A DNA stretch of 64,000 nt from Agromyces sp. CF514 (GTDB taxonomy: Bacteria > Actinomycetota > Actinomycetes > Actinomycetales > Microbacteriaceae). The position numbers and the translations under genes are program-made. Below are positions 43,655-51,744 of this stretch, piece by piece; positions within the stretch are counted from its first letter, which is position 1; every line of letters starts with the position of its first letter. Where the stretch lies: positions 930,001 to 994,000 of the forward strand of contig NZ_FOZD01000002.1 of assembly GCF_900113185.1 (NCBI RefSeq). Direction: 5' to 3'. Under the pieces are notes generated by a model that worked only from the letters and a program-made list of their open reading frames with translations, searched no databases and was not told the origin of the DNA.

Positions 43655-46528
43655 ATGCCCAACCCCCGCGGTTCGGTACGAAGTGCGCTGCGCGCACGCC
43701 GCGCCCGCACTCGCCCCGACTCACCGAGCCTGTGGCGTCGCATCGCCGCAGTCCTGACCACGTTCGCGCTCGCCGGCGGACTCGCCGTCGTGGCGACGGC
43801 TGCACCTGCATCGGCTCACACGGGCGACCTGAAGGCGAACGCCGTCTGCAACACGACGACCGGCAAGTACGACGTCACATACACGCTCGCGCTCACGCAG
43901 GTCGGCAACGGGCTCACCGGCTCGACCAAGTGGAAGGTCGGCACGTCCGATTTCACCGGCACGCCGAGCAACGCCAACGGCATGGACCGCGGGCCGATCT
44001 CGTCGTCGGGCAACACCACGCTGACCCTCGGCACCGAGTCGCTTCCGGGCTCGACCGTGGGCAACGGCCCGTGGGTGTACGCCTACACCAAGTGGAACGA
44101 CAACTACGGCAAGGGTTCCGACGGGCGCATCGAGGGGCTCAAGGGCGACTGCAGCTCCGACGCCGACAAGATCACGTACTGTCACGCCACCTCCAGCGAC
44201 ACGAACCCGTACAACAAGGTCACCACGTCGATCAACGCCTTCGTGAACTCGGGTCACATCGACCACGCGAAGGACATCTACCCGGCCTTCAGCTACAAGA
44301 AGAACGGCTACCCGGTCAACGTGCCCGCGAAGGGCGACCAGAGCCTGCTCCAGTACGCCGACTGCGCCAAGCCGTTCGACTGGAACTGGGAGTACGCGGC
44401 ACCGACCTGCAAGGCGCTGACCGTCGTCTACCCGTCCGACCTCCCCGCCGGCCAGGCCAATGACGTCAACGTGCGGATCATCGCCGACGGCAAGGAGATC
44501 ACGCTCAACTTCCACAAGGGCTCTGGCACCTGGTCGGGCACGAAGACGTTCACGTTCGACCAGCACGACAACTGGCCGGACCCCGACATCTGGTCGGTCG
44601 TCTGGGTGCAGGTCGCGGGTACCAACTACCACTGGCAGGGCAAGGTCGACTGCGGCGATGCCGTGACCGTCTGCCACTGGGACGCGACGAACGGGTACGA
44701 CAAGGAGACCATCTCGGTCAAGTCCTTCCTCAGTGGCAAGCACGACACGCACGCCAAGGACATCTACCCCGCCTTCAAGTACACCGACTGGTGGATCATC
44801 TTCCCGGTCCAGAAGACCGTGCCCGCGAAGGGCGACCAGACGCTGCTCCAGTACCCCGACTGCACGAAGCCGCCGACCGAGGTGCCCGCACCGCCGGCGC
44901 CGGCCTTCTCCGACACGTGCGGTCCCGACAACGAGGTGTTCACCGAGCCCGTCGACACCGACACGCTCGACTGGACGACCACGTACACGGCGACGTCGAT
45001 CACGGTGAAGCTCGCGGCCAAGCCCGGCTACGCACTGCCGGTCGGCGCGCAGACCGAGTGGACCTACCCGATCGACGATGCTCCGTGCGAGATCGGTCTG
45101 AAGGGCGTTCCGACGTTCTCCGACACCTGTGGTGCGGCGAACGAGCAGCTGACGGTTCCCGAGAGCACCGAGCAGGTGGCGTGGGCTTCGTCGCGTGAGG
45201 GTTCGGTCATCACGGTGACGGCGACCGCGAAGCCCGGCTTCGCGTTCCCGGCGGGCACGAAGACGTCGTGGACGTTCGATGTGAACGATGCTCCGTGCGA
45301 GATCGGTCTGAAGGGCGTTCCGACGTTCTCCGACAGCTGTGGTGCGGCGAACGAGCAGCTGACGGTTCCCGAGAGCACCGAGCAGGTGGCGTGGGCTTCG
45401 TCGCGTGAGGGTTCGGTCATCACGGTGACGGCGACCGCGAAGCCCGGCTTCGCGTTCCCGGCGGGCACGAAGACGTCGTGGACGTTCGACGTGAACGACG
45501 AGCCGTGCATCATCGAGGTCGTGGGCGAGCCCACGTTCGCCGACGAGTGCGGCGCCGACAACCACGAGCTGACCGTTCCCGAGAGCACGGACACGATCGA
45601 GTGGACCTCGGTCGAGGAGAACGGCGTGATCACCGTCACCGCGACGGCCAAGCCGGGCTCGAAGTTCACCGAGGGCGCGAAGTCGACCTGGATCTTCACG
45701 ATCAACGACGAGCCGTGCATCACCGAGCTCGTCGGTGCGCCGACCTTCGCCGATGTCTGCGGCCCCGACAACGAGGTGCTCGTCGTCCCCGAGGACACCA
45801 AGACGGTCGACTGGAGCCAGAGCGAGTCCGAGGGCGTCGTGACCGTGGTCGCTGCGCCGAAGGCCGGGTACGCGTTCCCCGCAGGCGTCACGTCGACCTG
45901 GAAGTTCGCGCTCGACGACGCAGCGTGCATCGAGCCGACGCTCGAGGGCTCGTTCGCGACCGGCCAGTGCATCGCCGACGCCCCGTGGATCTTCTACGAG
46001 GTCGAGCTGACCGATCCCGACAAGCAGTCGACGAGCAACACCGTTTCCCTGGTGCTCACCGACGGCACGAACACCGAGACGATCGAGCTCGGCGAGCTCG
46101 TCGACGGCAAGCTCTCGGGCAAGCACCTCTGGCCCGGCGCTTCGGTTGCAGCCGACGGCGTGACCCCGACCGGCTGGCCCGGCTGGGAGCAGCTCGCCGA
46201 CGGCACCTGGCAGGAGACCGACGGCAACTTCGCGTGGACCCGCTCGGTGACCTCGGCGACCCTCGTCGTCAACCCCGAGATGACGGTCGAGCTGGCCTAC
46301 CCGCCGGCGACGCCCGACTGCGTCGCGGCACCGCCCACGACCACCCCCGGCGGTGGCGAGGGCGACGGCGACGGCGGAGTTCCGCTGGCGAACACCGGTG
46401 GCGGTGACGGCTCGGGGCTCGCGAGCACCGGCTTCGCCGGAACCACGATCGCGATCGTCGCGGGCATCATCGTGCTCGCTGGCGCGGCATTCCTGGTCGT
46501 CGCCCGTGTGCGCCGCAAGCGCGCGTAG
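43655..46528 (+). CDS. Cell-wall-anchored repeat protein with tandem LAxTG sorting signals
   Basis: Secreted surface protein of 957 residues. A long signal peptide (hydrophobic about 30-50, cleavage after PASA at 54) is followed by an N-terminal domain. Then come two copies of a 65-residue unit starting ITYCHAT and VTVCHWD and ending LLQYxDC (about 173-237 and 337-410). Five tandem 70-residue units follow (about 415-766), each with a cysteine after FxDxCG or FADxCG and one in xxPC or AAC near its end, suggesting one disulfide per unit. The tail has LANTG (911-915) and LASTG (922-926), a membrane helix and RRKRA, which is a class E sortase signal. No sortase gene is in the window. The ligand is unknown. 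Confidence 0.88.
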   Translation: MPNPRGSVRSALRARRARTRPDSPSLWRRIAAVLTTFALAGGLAVVATAAPASAHTGDLKANAVCNTTTGKYDVTYTLALTQVGNGLTGSTKWKVGTSDFTGTPSNANGMDRGPISSSGNTTLTLGTESLPGSTVGNGPWVYAYTKWNDNYGKGSDGRIEGLKGDCSSDADKITYCHATSSDTNPYNKVTTSINAFVNSGHIDHAKDIYPAFSYKKNGYPVNVPAKGDQSLLQYADCAKPFDWNWEYAAPTCKALTVVYPSDLPAGQANDVNVRIIADGKEITLNFHKGSGTWSGTKTFTFDQHDNWPDPDIWSVVWVQVAGTNYHWQGKVDCGDAVTVCHWDATNGYDKETISVKSFLSGKHDTHAKDIYPAFKYTDWWIIFPVQKTVPAKGDQTLLQYPDCTKPPTEVPAPPAPAFSDTCGPDNEVFTEPVDTDTLDWTTTYTATSITVKLAAKPGYALPVGAQTEWTYPIDDAPCEIGLKGVPTFSDTCGAANEQLTVPESTEQVAWASSREGSVITVTATAKPGFAFPAGTKTSWTFDVNDAPCEIGLKGVPTFSDSCGAANEQLTVPESTEQVAWASSREGSVITVTATAKPGFAFPAGTKTSWTFDVNDEPCIIEVVGEPTFADECGADNHELTVPESTDTIEWTSVEENGVITVTATAKPGSKFTEGAKSTWIFTINDEPCITELVGAPTFADVCGPDNEVLVVPEDTKTVDWSQSESEGVVTVVAAPKAGYAFPAGVTSTWKFALDDAACIEPTLEGSFATGQCIADAPWIFYEVELTDPDKQSTSNTVSLVLTDGTNTETIELGELVDGKLSGKHLWPGASVAADGVTPTGWPGWEQLADGTWQETDGNFAWTRSVTSATLVVNPEMTVELAYPPATPDCVAAPPTTTPGGGEGDGDGGVPLANTGGGDGSGLASTGFAGTTIAIVAGIIVLAGAAFLVVARVRRKRA
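45075..45494 (+). repeat. 210-base tandem duplication inside the surface protein gene
   Basis: Two consecutive 210-base units (about 45075-45284 and 45285-45494) are nearly identical over about 205 bases; I find one internal difference, C at 45126 against G at 45336 (Thr to Ser). The flanking units of the same family are much more diverged, so this copy is recent. Confidence 0.9.
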
Positions 46529-46545
46529 CGACATCCGATAACGCA

Positions 46546-46579
46546 CGGAAGGGGGTCCGGTTCGCCGGGCCCCCTTCTG
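46546..46579 (+). terminator. Terminator of the surface protein gene, TTCG loop
   Basis: Fifteen-pair stem with two G-T wobbles around the tetraloop TTCG, 18 bases after the stop. Confidence 0.8.
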
Positions 46580-46628
46580 CGTGCGGCGAAGGCGCCGTGC
46601 GTTCCGGGCGATCCGAAACGTCGCGGGC

Positions 46629-47618
46629 TCAGAGCACGTCGAGCACGCGGGACGCCGGCAACGGATGGCCGGCCGCCTCGACCTCGTGCACGAGTGCGGT
46701 CAGGGCCGCGTTCACGGGCGCCGCGAGGTCGACGATCGCCGCCTCGCGCACCACGGCCCCGTTCAGGTAGTCGATCTCGGTCGGCTGCCCGCGACGCAGG
46801 CTCTGCTGCGTGGAGCCGCGATTCGACTCCCAGCCCATGCGCGCCACCAGAGCCGAGGGCACGGCCGCACCCTCCGAGACGGGAAGCTCGGCGAATGCCC
46901 GCAGCGATGCATCGTCGAGGCCGTTCAGGTCGCCGAACGTCACGCCTCGAGCGATGCCGACGCGAACGCATTCGCGCATCGACGCGGTGAGGACCGCGAG
47001 CAGCCCGGGCTCGGCGGCGACATCGCCGAGCCTGCCGCCGATGATCGCGGGGATCGCGTTGACCATGTTGACGACGAGCTTCGTCCACTGGGCGCCGCGG
47101 AAGTCGTCGACCGCCTGCACCGGCACCGCGGAGGAGAGCAGCTCGGCGACCCGCACCGACTCGTCGTCGGCGGGACCGTCGCCGCGGCCGAGCCGACTCT
47201 CGGCGGTGGCCGTGACGCGCACGACCCCCGGCTCGGAGTGGTCGGCGGCGATGAGCGAGAGCAGGCCGAAGCAGTCCGATCGGGGGAGCAGCCGCGCGGC
47301 TGTGTCGACGCCTTCGAGGCCGTTCTGCACGACCACGATCGGCACGCCGTCGATGAGCTCGCGGTTCGCGGCGATCGCGGCCTCGGCGTCCTGCGCCTTG
47401 GTGCACACGAGCACGAGCCCGGGCCGGACCGTCAGCCGATCCGAGGCGGCGACCTCGGCGACCACGTCGCCGTATCCGCCGCTCAGCCGGATGCCGTGGG
47501 CGCTGATCGCCGCGAGCACGGCTCCGCGTGCGGCGACCTCGACGTCGTGGCCGGCCTGCGCGAGCAGCGCCGCGAACGTGCCGCCGAGCGCGCCGGCCCC
47601 GATGATCCCGATCCTCAT
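46629..47618 (-). CDS. Ketopantoate reductase family protein
   Basis: Protein of 329 residues in the PanE/ApbA family. The N-terminal NADPH-binding fold begins IGIIGAGALGGTFAALLAQAGHDV, and VVVQNGLEG and the catalytic lysine in FRGAQWTKLVVNMVNAIPAI follow. The C-terminal helical domain includes RRGQPTEIDYLNGAVV, a block shared with 2-dehydropantoate 2-reductases. True PanE would supply pantoate for CoA; paralogues of this family act on other 2-oxo acids, so I leave the symbol open. A TACGCT box lies six bases before the ATG. Confidence 0.82.
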   Translation of the reverse strand: MRIGIIGAGALGGTFAALLAQAGHDVEVAARGAVLAAISAHGIRLSGGYGDVVAEVAASDRLTVRPGLVLVCTKAQDAEAAIAANRELIDGVPIVVVQNGLEGVDTAARLLPRSDCFGLLSLIAADHSEPGVVRVTATAESRLGRGDGPADDESVRVAELLSSAVPVQAVDDFRGAQWTKLVVNMVNAIPAIIGGRLGDVAAEPGLLAVLTASMRECVRVGIARGVTFGDLNGLDDASLRAFAELPVSEGAAVPSALVARMGWESNRGSTQQSLRRGQPTEIDYLNGAVVREAAIVDLAAPVNAALTALVHEVEAAGHPLPASRVLDVL

Positions 47619-47624
47619 CCGTCC

Positions 47625-47630
47625 AGCGTA
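47625..47630 (-). promoter_or_regulatory. -10 box TACGCT of the ketopantoate-reductase-like gene
   Basis: Six-base spacer to the ATG at 47618. Confidence 0.5.
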
Positions 47631-47711
47631 GGGCGAGCGGATGCCGCGGCCGCCCGGCCGTGGCCTGGCGGCCCGCCCTCGGTCGCCGGACTCCGCCCGG
47701 GTCCCGGCTGT

Positions 47712-47717
47712 TAGCCT
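47712..47717 (+). promoter_or_regulatory. -10 box TAGCCT of truB
   Basis: Seven-base spacer to the GTG at 47725. Confidence 0.5.
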
Positions 47718-47724
47718 GTACGGC

Positions 47725-48648
47725 GTGAACAGCGGCATCCTCCTCGTCGACAAGCCGCAGGGCATCACCAGCCACGACGTGGTCGCGCGCACGCGCCGAC
47801 TCGCCGGAACCCGTCGGGTCGGGCACGCGGGAACCCTCGATCCGATGGCGACCGGCCTGCTCGTGCTCGGCGTGAACGGCTCGACCCGACTCCTGACCTA
47901 CCTCGTCGGCCTCGACAAGGAGTACGTCGCCACGATCCGGCTCGGCGCGGGCTCGAGCACCGACGACGCCGAGGGCGAACTCCTCGACGCGGCATCCGCC
48001 GACCTGATCGACGCGGTCGACGACGCGCGCATCGCCTCGGGCATCGCGAAGCTCACCGGCGTGATCGAGCAGGTGCCGAGTGCGGTGAGCGCGATCAAGG
48101 TCGACGGCAAGCGCGCGTACCAGCGCGTGCGCGACGGCGAGCAGGTCGAGCTGAAGGCGCGCACGGTCACGATCTCGGCGTTCGAGGTGCTCGACGTGCG
48201 ACGCGGCGGCGACGCGGACGGCTTCGTCGACCTCGACGTGCGCGTCGAGTGCTCGTCGGGCACGTACATCCGTGCGCTCGCCCGTGACCTGGGCGTCGAC
48301 CTCGGCGTCGGCGGGCACCTGACGGCGCTCCGGCGCACGCGCATCGGGCGGTTCGGCGTGGCCGAGGCATCCGTGCTCGAGGATCTCGACGTCGCATCGG
48401 CGCTCATCGGCGCCGCGGATGCCGCGGAGCTGGCGCTGCCCGTCGTGCACGTCGACGCGCAGCAGGCGATCGATCTCGGGCACGGCAAGCGCATCGACGC
48501 GGCCGGAGCCCCCGACACCGTGAAGGGGGCGCCCATCGCCGCGGTCGCCGACCTCGAGGACGGGGCCCGTCGCCTCGTCGCGATCGTCGAACGTCGCGGC
48601 GACACGCTGAAGGTCGTCGTGGGATTCCCGCTCGAGGACGCCTCGTGA
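47725..48648 (+). CDS. truB: tRNA pseudouridine(55) synthase
   Basis: Modifies U55 in the T-loop of tRNAs. The 307 residues start GILLVDKPQGITSHDVV; the catalytic Asp is in GHAGTLDPMATGLLV, with KEYVATIRLG, AIKVDGKRAYQRVR and CSSGTYIRALARDLG following. A C-terminal PUA-like part of about 60 residues is present. GTG 47725 is preceded by a TAGCCT box; the upstream frame is not coding. The end overlaps the next gene by four bases (GTGA). Confidence 0.95.
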   Translation: MNSGILLVDKPQGITSHDVVARTRRLAGTRRVGHAGTLDPMATGLLVLGVNGSTRLLTYLVGLDKEYVATIRLGAGSSTDDAEGELLDAASADLIDAVDDARIASGIAKLTGVIEQVPSAVSAIKVDGKRAYQRVRDGEQVELKARTVTISAFEVLDVRRGGDADGFVDLDVRVECSSGTYIRALARDLGVDLGVGGHLTALRRTRIGRFGVAEASVLEDLDVASALIGAADAAELALPVVHVDAQQAIDLGHGKRIDAAGAPDTVKGAPIAAVADLEDGARRLVAIVERRGDTLKVVVGFPLEDAS

Positions 48649-49013
48649 TCGAGTGGTTCATGTGGGTGCAGCTCGCGGTCGCGATCGCCGCGGGGCTGCT
48701 GTGCATCGTGCTCGGGTTCGCGGGCCGACCCCCGAGCGACCTGTCGAACGGCTCGCTCGTGCTCGTCGAGCTGCTGCTGATCGTGCAGGTCGTGATCTCG
48801 ATCGCCGCGCCGGCGTTCGGCAACCCGCCGACCGGCAACCCGCTGGAGTTCGGCATCTACCTGTTCGCGGCGCTGCTCGTGCCGCCCGCCGCGATCTTCT
48901 GGGCCCTGCTCGATCGCAGCCGGTGGAGCACGGTCGTGCTGGGGGTCGGAGCGCTCGCGGTCGCGGTCATGCTCTACCGCATGTTCCAGATCTGGACCGT
49001 GCAGCTGGGCTGA
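48645..49013 (+). CDS. Small membrane protein between truB and ribF
   Basis: Protein of 122 residues with four hydrophobic helices (VQLAVAIAAGLLCIVLGFAG, VLVELLLIVQVVISIAAPAF, LFAALLVPPAAIFWALL, VVLGVGALAVAVML). No functional motif. The GTG start overlaps the truB stop. Conserved placement between truB and ribF in related actinobacteria suggests a real gene of the operon, but nothing in it points to a function. Confidence 0.8.
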   Translation: MIEWFMWVQLAVAIAAGLLCIVLGFAGRPPSDLSNGSLVLVELLLIVQVVISIAAPAFGNPPTGNPLEFGIYLFAALLVPPAAIFWALLDRSRWSTVVLGVGALAVAVMLYRMFQIWTVQLG

Positions 49014-49038
49014 CCCGCGTCTGAGAGAATCGAACGAC

Positions 49039-49557
49039 ATGTCTGAATCGCCCGCGAACCCCGTGAACACCGCGAACCCCGCCGCCGCCGCAGAATCCGG
49101 CGCCGCCGACACGCCGGACCGCCCGCGCATGAGCGGCGTCGGTCGCGTGCTCGTGGCCGTGTACGCCGTGCTCGCGCTCGCGGCCACGGGGCGGTCGTTC
49201 TTCCAGATCGCGTCGAAGTACGACGAGGCGCCGCTCGCATACACCCTGTCGGCGCTGGCAGCGGTCGTGTACATCGTGGCGACGATCGCGCTCGTGCGCC
49301 GAGGGCGGTTCTGGTACCGCGTGGCCTGGGCGACGCTCGTCTTCGAGTTCACCGGCGTGCTCGTGGTCGGCGTGCTGAGCATCCTCGACCCCGAGCTGTT
49401 CCCGCACGACACGGTGTGGTCGTGGTTCGGCCGCGGCTACCTGTTCATCCCGCTCGTGCTCCCGGTGCTCGGCATGTGGTGGCTCGCGAAGCACAGACCG
49501 GGCGCCGAGGGCTCGCCCGAGACATCCGCTCGCTCGACGGGGGCGGATGCCGCGTGA
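49039..49557 (+). CDS. Membrane protein upstream of ribF
   Basis: Protein of 172 residues. A hydrophilic N-terminus (about 30 residues) precedes four helices, including VLVAVYAVLALAATGRSFFQI, ALAAVVYIVATIALVRRG, ATLVFEFTGVLVVGVLSIL and GYLFIPLVLPVLGMWWLA. The end is hydrophilic and contains the GTG start of ribF (four-base overlap), so its translation feeds that of ribF. Function unknown. Confidence 0.82.
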   Translation: MSESPANPVNTANPAAAAESGAADTPDRPRMSGVGRVLVAVYAVLALAATGRSFFQIASKYDEAPLAYTLSALAAVVYIVATIALVRRGRFWYRVAWATLVFEFTGVLVVGVLSILDPELFPHDTVWSWFGRGYLFIPLVLPVLGMWWLAKHRPGAEGSPETSARSTGADAA

Positions 49558-50483
49558 AGACCTTCAAGGGCATCGACGGGGTCCCCGCGGGCTTCGGGCC
49601 GAGCGCGGTCACGATCGGCAAGTTCGACGGTGTGCACCAGGGGCACCGTGCGCTCATCGAGCGGATCCGCACGATCGCCGACGAGCGCGGGCTCGTGACG
49701 GCGGCGGTCACGTTCGACCGCAACCCGCTCGCGCTGCTCGCACCAGACAAGTGCCCCGAGGCCCTCGTGAGCAACCGGCAGAAGCTCGAACTGCTGGCGA
49801 CCACGGGCGTCGACGCGACGCTGCTGCTGCCCTTCGACCGTGCGCTGGCGTCGGTTCCGGCGACCGAGTTCGTCGAGCGGGTGCTCGTGCACGCGCTCGA
49901 CGCGAAGGTCGTGCTCGTCGGCAAGGACTTCCGGTACGGTGCTCGTGGTGCGGGCGACGTCGATCTACTCATCGCGCTCGGCCGCACGTACGGCTTCGAG
50001 GTCGAGGTGGTCGACGACGTGCGCCCCGAGGGCGAGCGCCGCGTGTCGTCGACGTGGATCCGCGAGATCCTCGCCGAGGGCGACGTGCGCCACGCGACCG
50101 CCCTGCTCGGGCACACGCCGACGGTGTCGGGCATCGTCGTGCACGGCGCGAAGCGCGGCCGCGAGCTGGGCTTCCCGACGGCGAACCTCACGCCCGAGTC
50201 CGAGGGCCTCGTGCCCGCCGACGGCGTGTACGCGGGCTGGCTGACCGATGCGGGCACCCGGTATCCCGCCGCGATCTCGGTCGGCGACAACCCGACGTTC
50301 GAGGGCGTCGCTCCCAAGCAGGTCGAGGCCTACGTGCTCGACCGCGACCTCGACCTGTACGACCACCTGGTCGACGTCGAGTTCGTCGAGCGCATCCGCG
50401 GCATGGTCGCGTTCACGAGCATCCCCGATCTCATCGAGACCATGCGCGGCGACGTCGAGCGCGCGAAGCAGATCCTCGCGTGA
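49554..50483 (+). CDS. ribF: Bifunctional riboflavin kinase/FAD synthetase
   Basis: Converts riboflavin to FMN and then to FAD. The N-terminal adenylyltransferase half has AVTIGKFDGVHQGHRALIERI, FDRNPLALLAP and VVLVGKDFRYGARGAGD with STWIREILAEGD. The C-terminal riboflavin kinase half has GIVVHGAKRGRELGFPTANL (the PTAN motif) and ISVGDNPTF. The 309 residues are the usual length. Both overlaps (upstream GTGA, downstream GTGA) place it in one translationally linked operon. Confidence 0.96.
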   Translation: MKTFKGIDGVPAGFGPSAVTIGKFDGVHQGHRALIERIRTIADERGLVTAAVTFDRNPLALLAPDKCPEALVSNRQKLELLATTGVDATLLLPFDRALASVPATEFVERVLVHALDAKVVLVGKDFRYGARGAGDVDLLIALGRTYGFEVEVVDDVRPEGERRVSSTWIREILAEGDVRHATALLGHTPTVSGIVVHGAKRGRELGFPTANLTPESEGLVPADGVYAGWLTDAGTRYPAAISVGDNPTFEGVAPKQVEAYVLDRDLDLYDHLVDVEFVERIRGMVAFTSIPDLIETMRGDVERAKQILA

Positions 50484-51727
50484 CCGGGGCCATCCCGGCG
50501 ATCCCGACGGGTGAGCCGGCGAGGCCGTTGTGGGCGGGGCGCACGCTGGCGCTCCTCGGTATCCTGCTCGTCGCGTCGAGCCTGCGCACGGGTGTCGCCT
50601 CGCTCTCGCCGATCATCGCCGAGATCGACGCCGACATCCCGCTGCCGCCCGCGCTGGTCGGCCTGCTCGGCATGCTCCCGCCCCTCTGCTTCGCCGTCTT
50701 CGGCATCCTGACCCCGATGATCGCGAAGCGGCTGGGACTCGAGCGCACCGTCGTCGTGGCGCTCGCGGTGCTCGCCGCCGGGCTGCTCGGCCGCGGTCTG
50801 GCACCCGAGGCGGTCACGCTGGTCGGGGCGAGCGTGCTGGTGTTCGCCGCCGTCGGCGTCGGCAATGTGCTGCTGCCGCCGCTCGTGAAGCGGTACTTCT
50901 CGGATCGCGTGGGACTCGTGACCACGCTGTACGTGTCGATCATCTCGGTCAGCACCTTCGTGCCGCCGCTCCTCGCGGTGCCGGTGGCGGATGCCGCGGG
51001 CTGGCGCGTCTCGCTGGGCGAGTGGGCCCTGGTCGCCGTCGTCGCGCTCGTGCCGTGGATCGCGCTGCTCGTGCACCCGCGCGCGGGCGCTCCTGCGGCG
51101 ATGCCCGAGGAGGCCGCCGGCGGGCAGGTGCGACGCGCGCTGCGCTCGCCGATCGCGTGGGCGCTCGCGACGATCTTCGCCGTGTCCTCGGTCAATGCGT
51201 ACGTCATGTTCGCGTGGCTGCCGCGCATCGTCGTCGACGTCGCGGGGGTCACGAGCGCGCAGGCCGGAGCGCTGCTCTCGCTGTTCGCGGCGATGGGCCT
51301 GCCGGCCGCGCTGCTCGTGCCGGTCGTCGCTGCGCGCTACGACCGGGTGCGCACGCTCGTCGTCATCTCGGTGCTGGCGTTCCTGCTCGGGTACGGCGGT
51401 CTGCTGCTGGCGCCCGAGTCCGCGATCTGGCTGTGGGTCGCGCTCATCGGAACCGGCCCGCTGCTGTTCCCGCTCGCCCTCGTGCTCATCAACCTGCGCA
51501 CGCGCACGCATGACGGGTCGATCGCATTGAGCGGCGTCGTGCAGTCGGTCGGCTACCTCATCGCCGCCGTCGCACCCATCGGCATCGGCCTCGTGCACGA
51601 GGCGACCGGCGGCTGGACCCTCCCGCTCGTGCTGCTCGCGGCGACCGCGGTTCCGGCCGCGATCGCCGGGTTCCTCGCGGCGCGACCCGGCTACCTCGAA
51701 GACGACCACCGCGCGCGCCGGGTATAG
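50480..51727 (+). CDS. MFS transporter (CynX/NimT-like)
   Basis: Transporter of 415 residues with twelve predicted helices in two halves joined by a cytoplasmic loop near residue 200 (HPRAGAPAAMPEEAAGGQVRR). The start LALLGILLVASSLRTGVASLSPII and NVLLPPLVKRYFSDRVGLVTTLYV are typical of the cyanate/nitroimidazole (CynX/NimT) branch, and SLFAAMGLPAALLVPVVAARYDRVR begins the second half. The GTG overlaps the ribF stop. The substrate is unknown. Confidence 0.85.
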   Translation: MTGAIPAIPTGEPARPLWAGRTLALLGILLVASSLRTGVASLSPIIAEIDADIPLPPALVGLLGMLPPLCFAVFGILTPMIAKRLGLERTVVVALAVLAAGLLGRGLAPEAVTLVGASVLVFAAVGVGNVLLPPLVKRYFSDRVGLVTTLYVSIISVSTFVPPLLAVPVADAAGWRVSLGEWALVAVVALVPWIALLVHPRAGAPAAMPEEAAGGQVRRALRSPIAWALATIFAVSSVNAYVMFAWLPRIVVDVAGVTSAQAGALLSLFAAMGLPAALLVPVVAARYDRVRTLVVISVLAFLLGYGGLLLAPESAIWLWVALIGTGPLLFPLALVLINLRTRTHDGSIALSGVVQSVGYLIAAVAPIGIGLVHEATGGWTLPLVLLAATAVPAAIAGFLAARPGYLEDDHRARRV

Positions 51728-51744
51728 CCCACGCGCGTCGGCGC

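Noticed and set aside
45075-45494. CRISPR array or insertion sequence in the repeat region of the surface protein gene
   Set aside because: Repeats are in frame, contiguous and encode protein units; there are no inverted ends or transposase.
49547-50480. Upstream extension of the MFS transporter frame through ribF
   Set aside because: The extension is out-of-frame ribF sequence; membrane segments begin only after GTG 50480.
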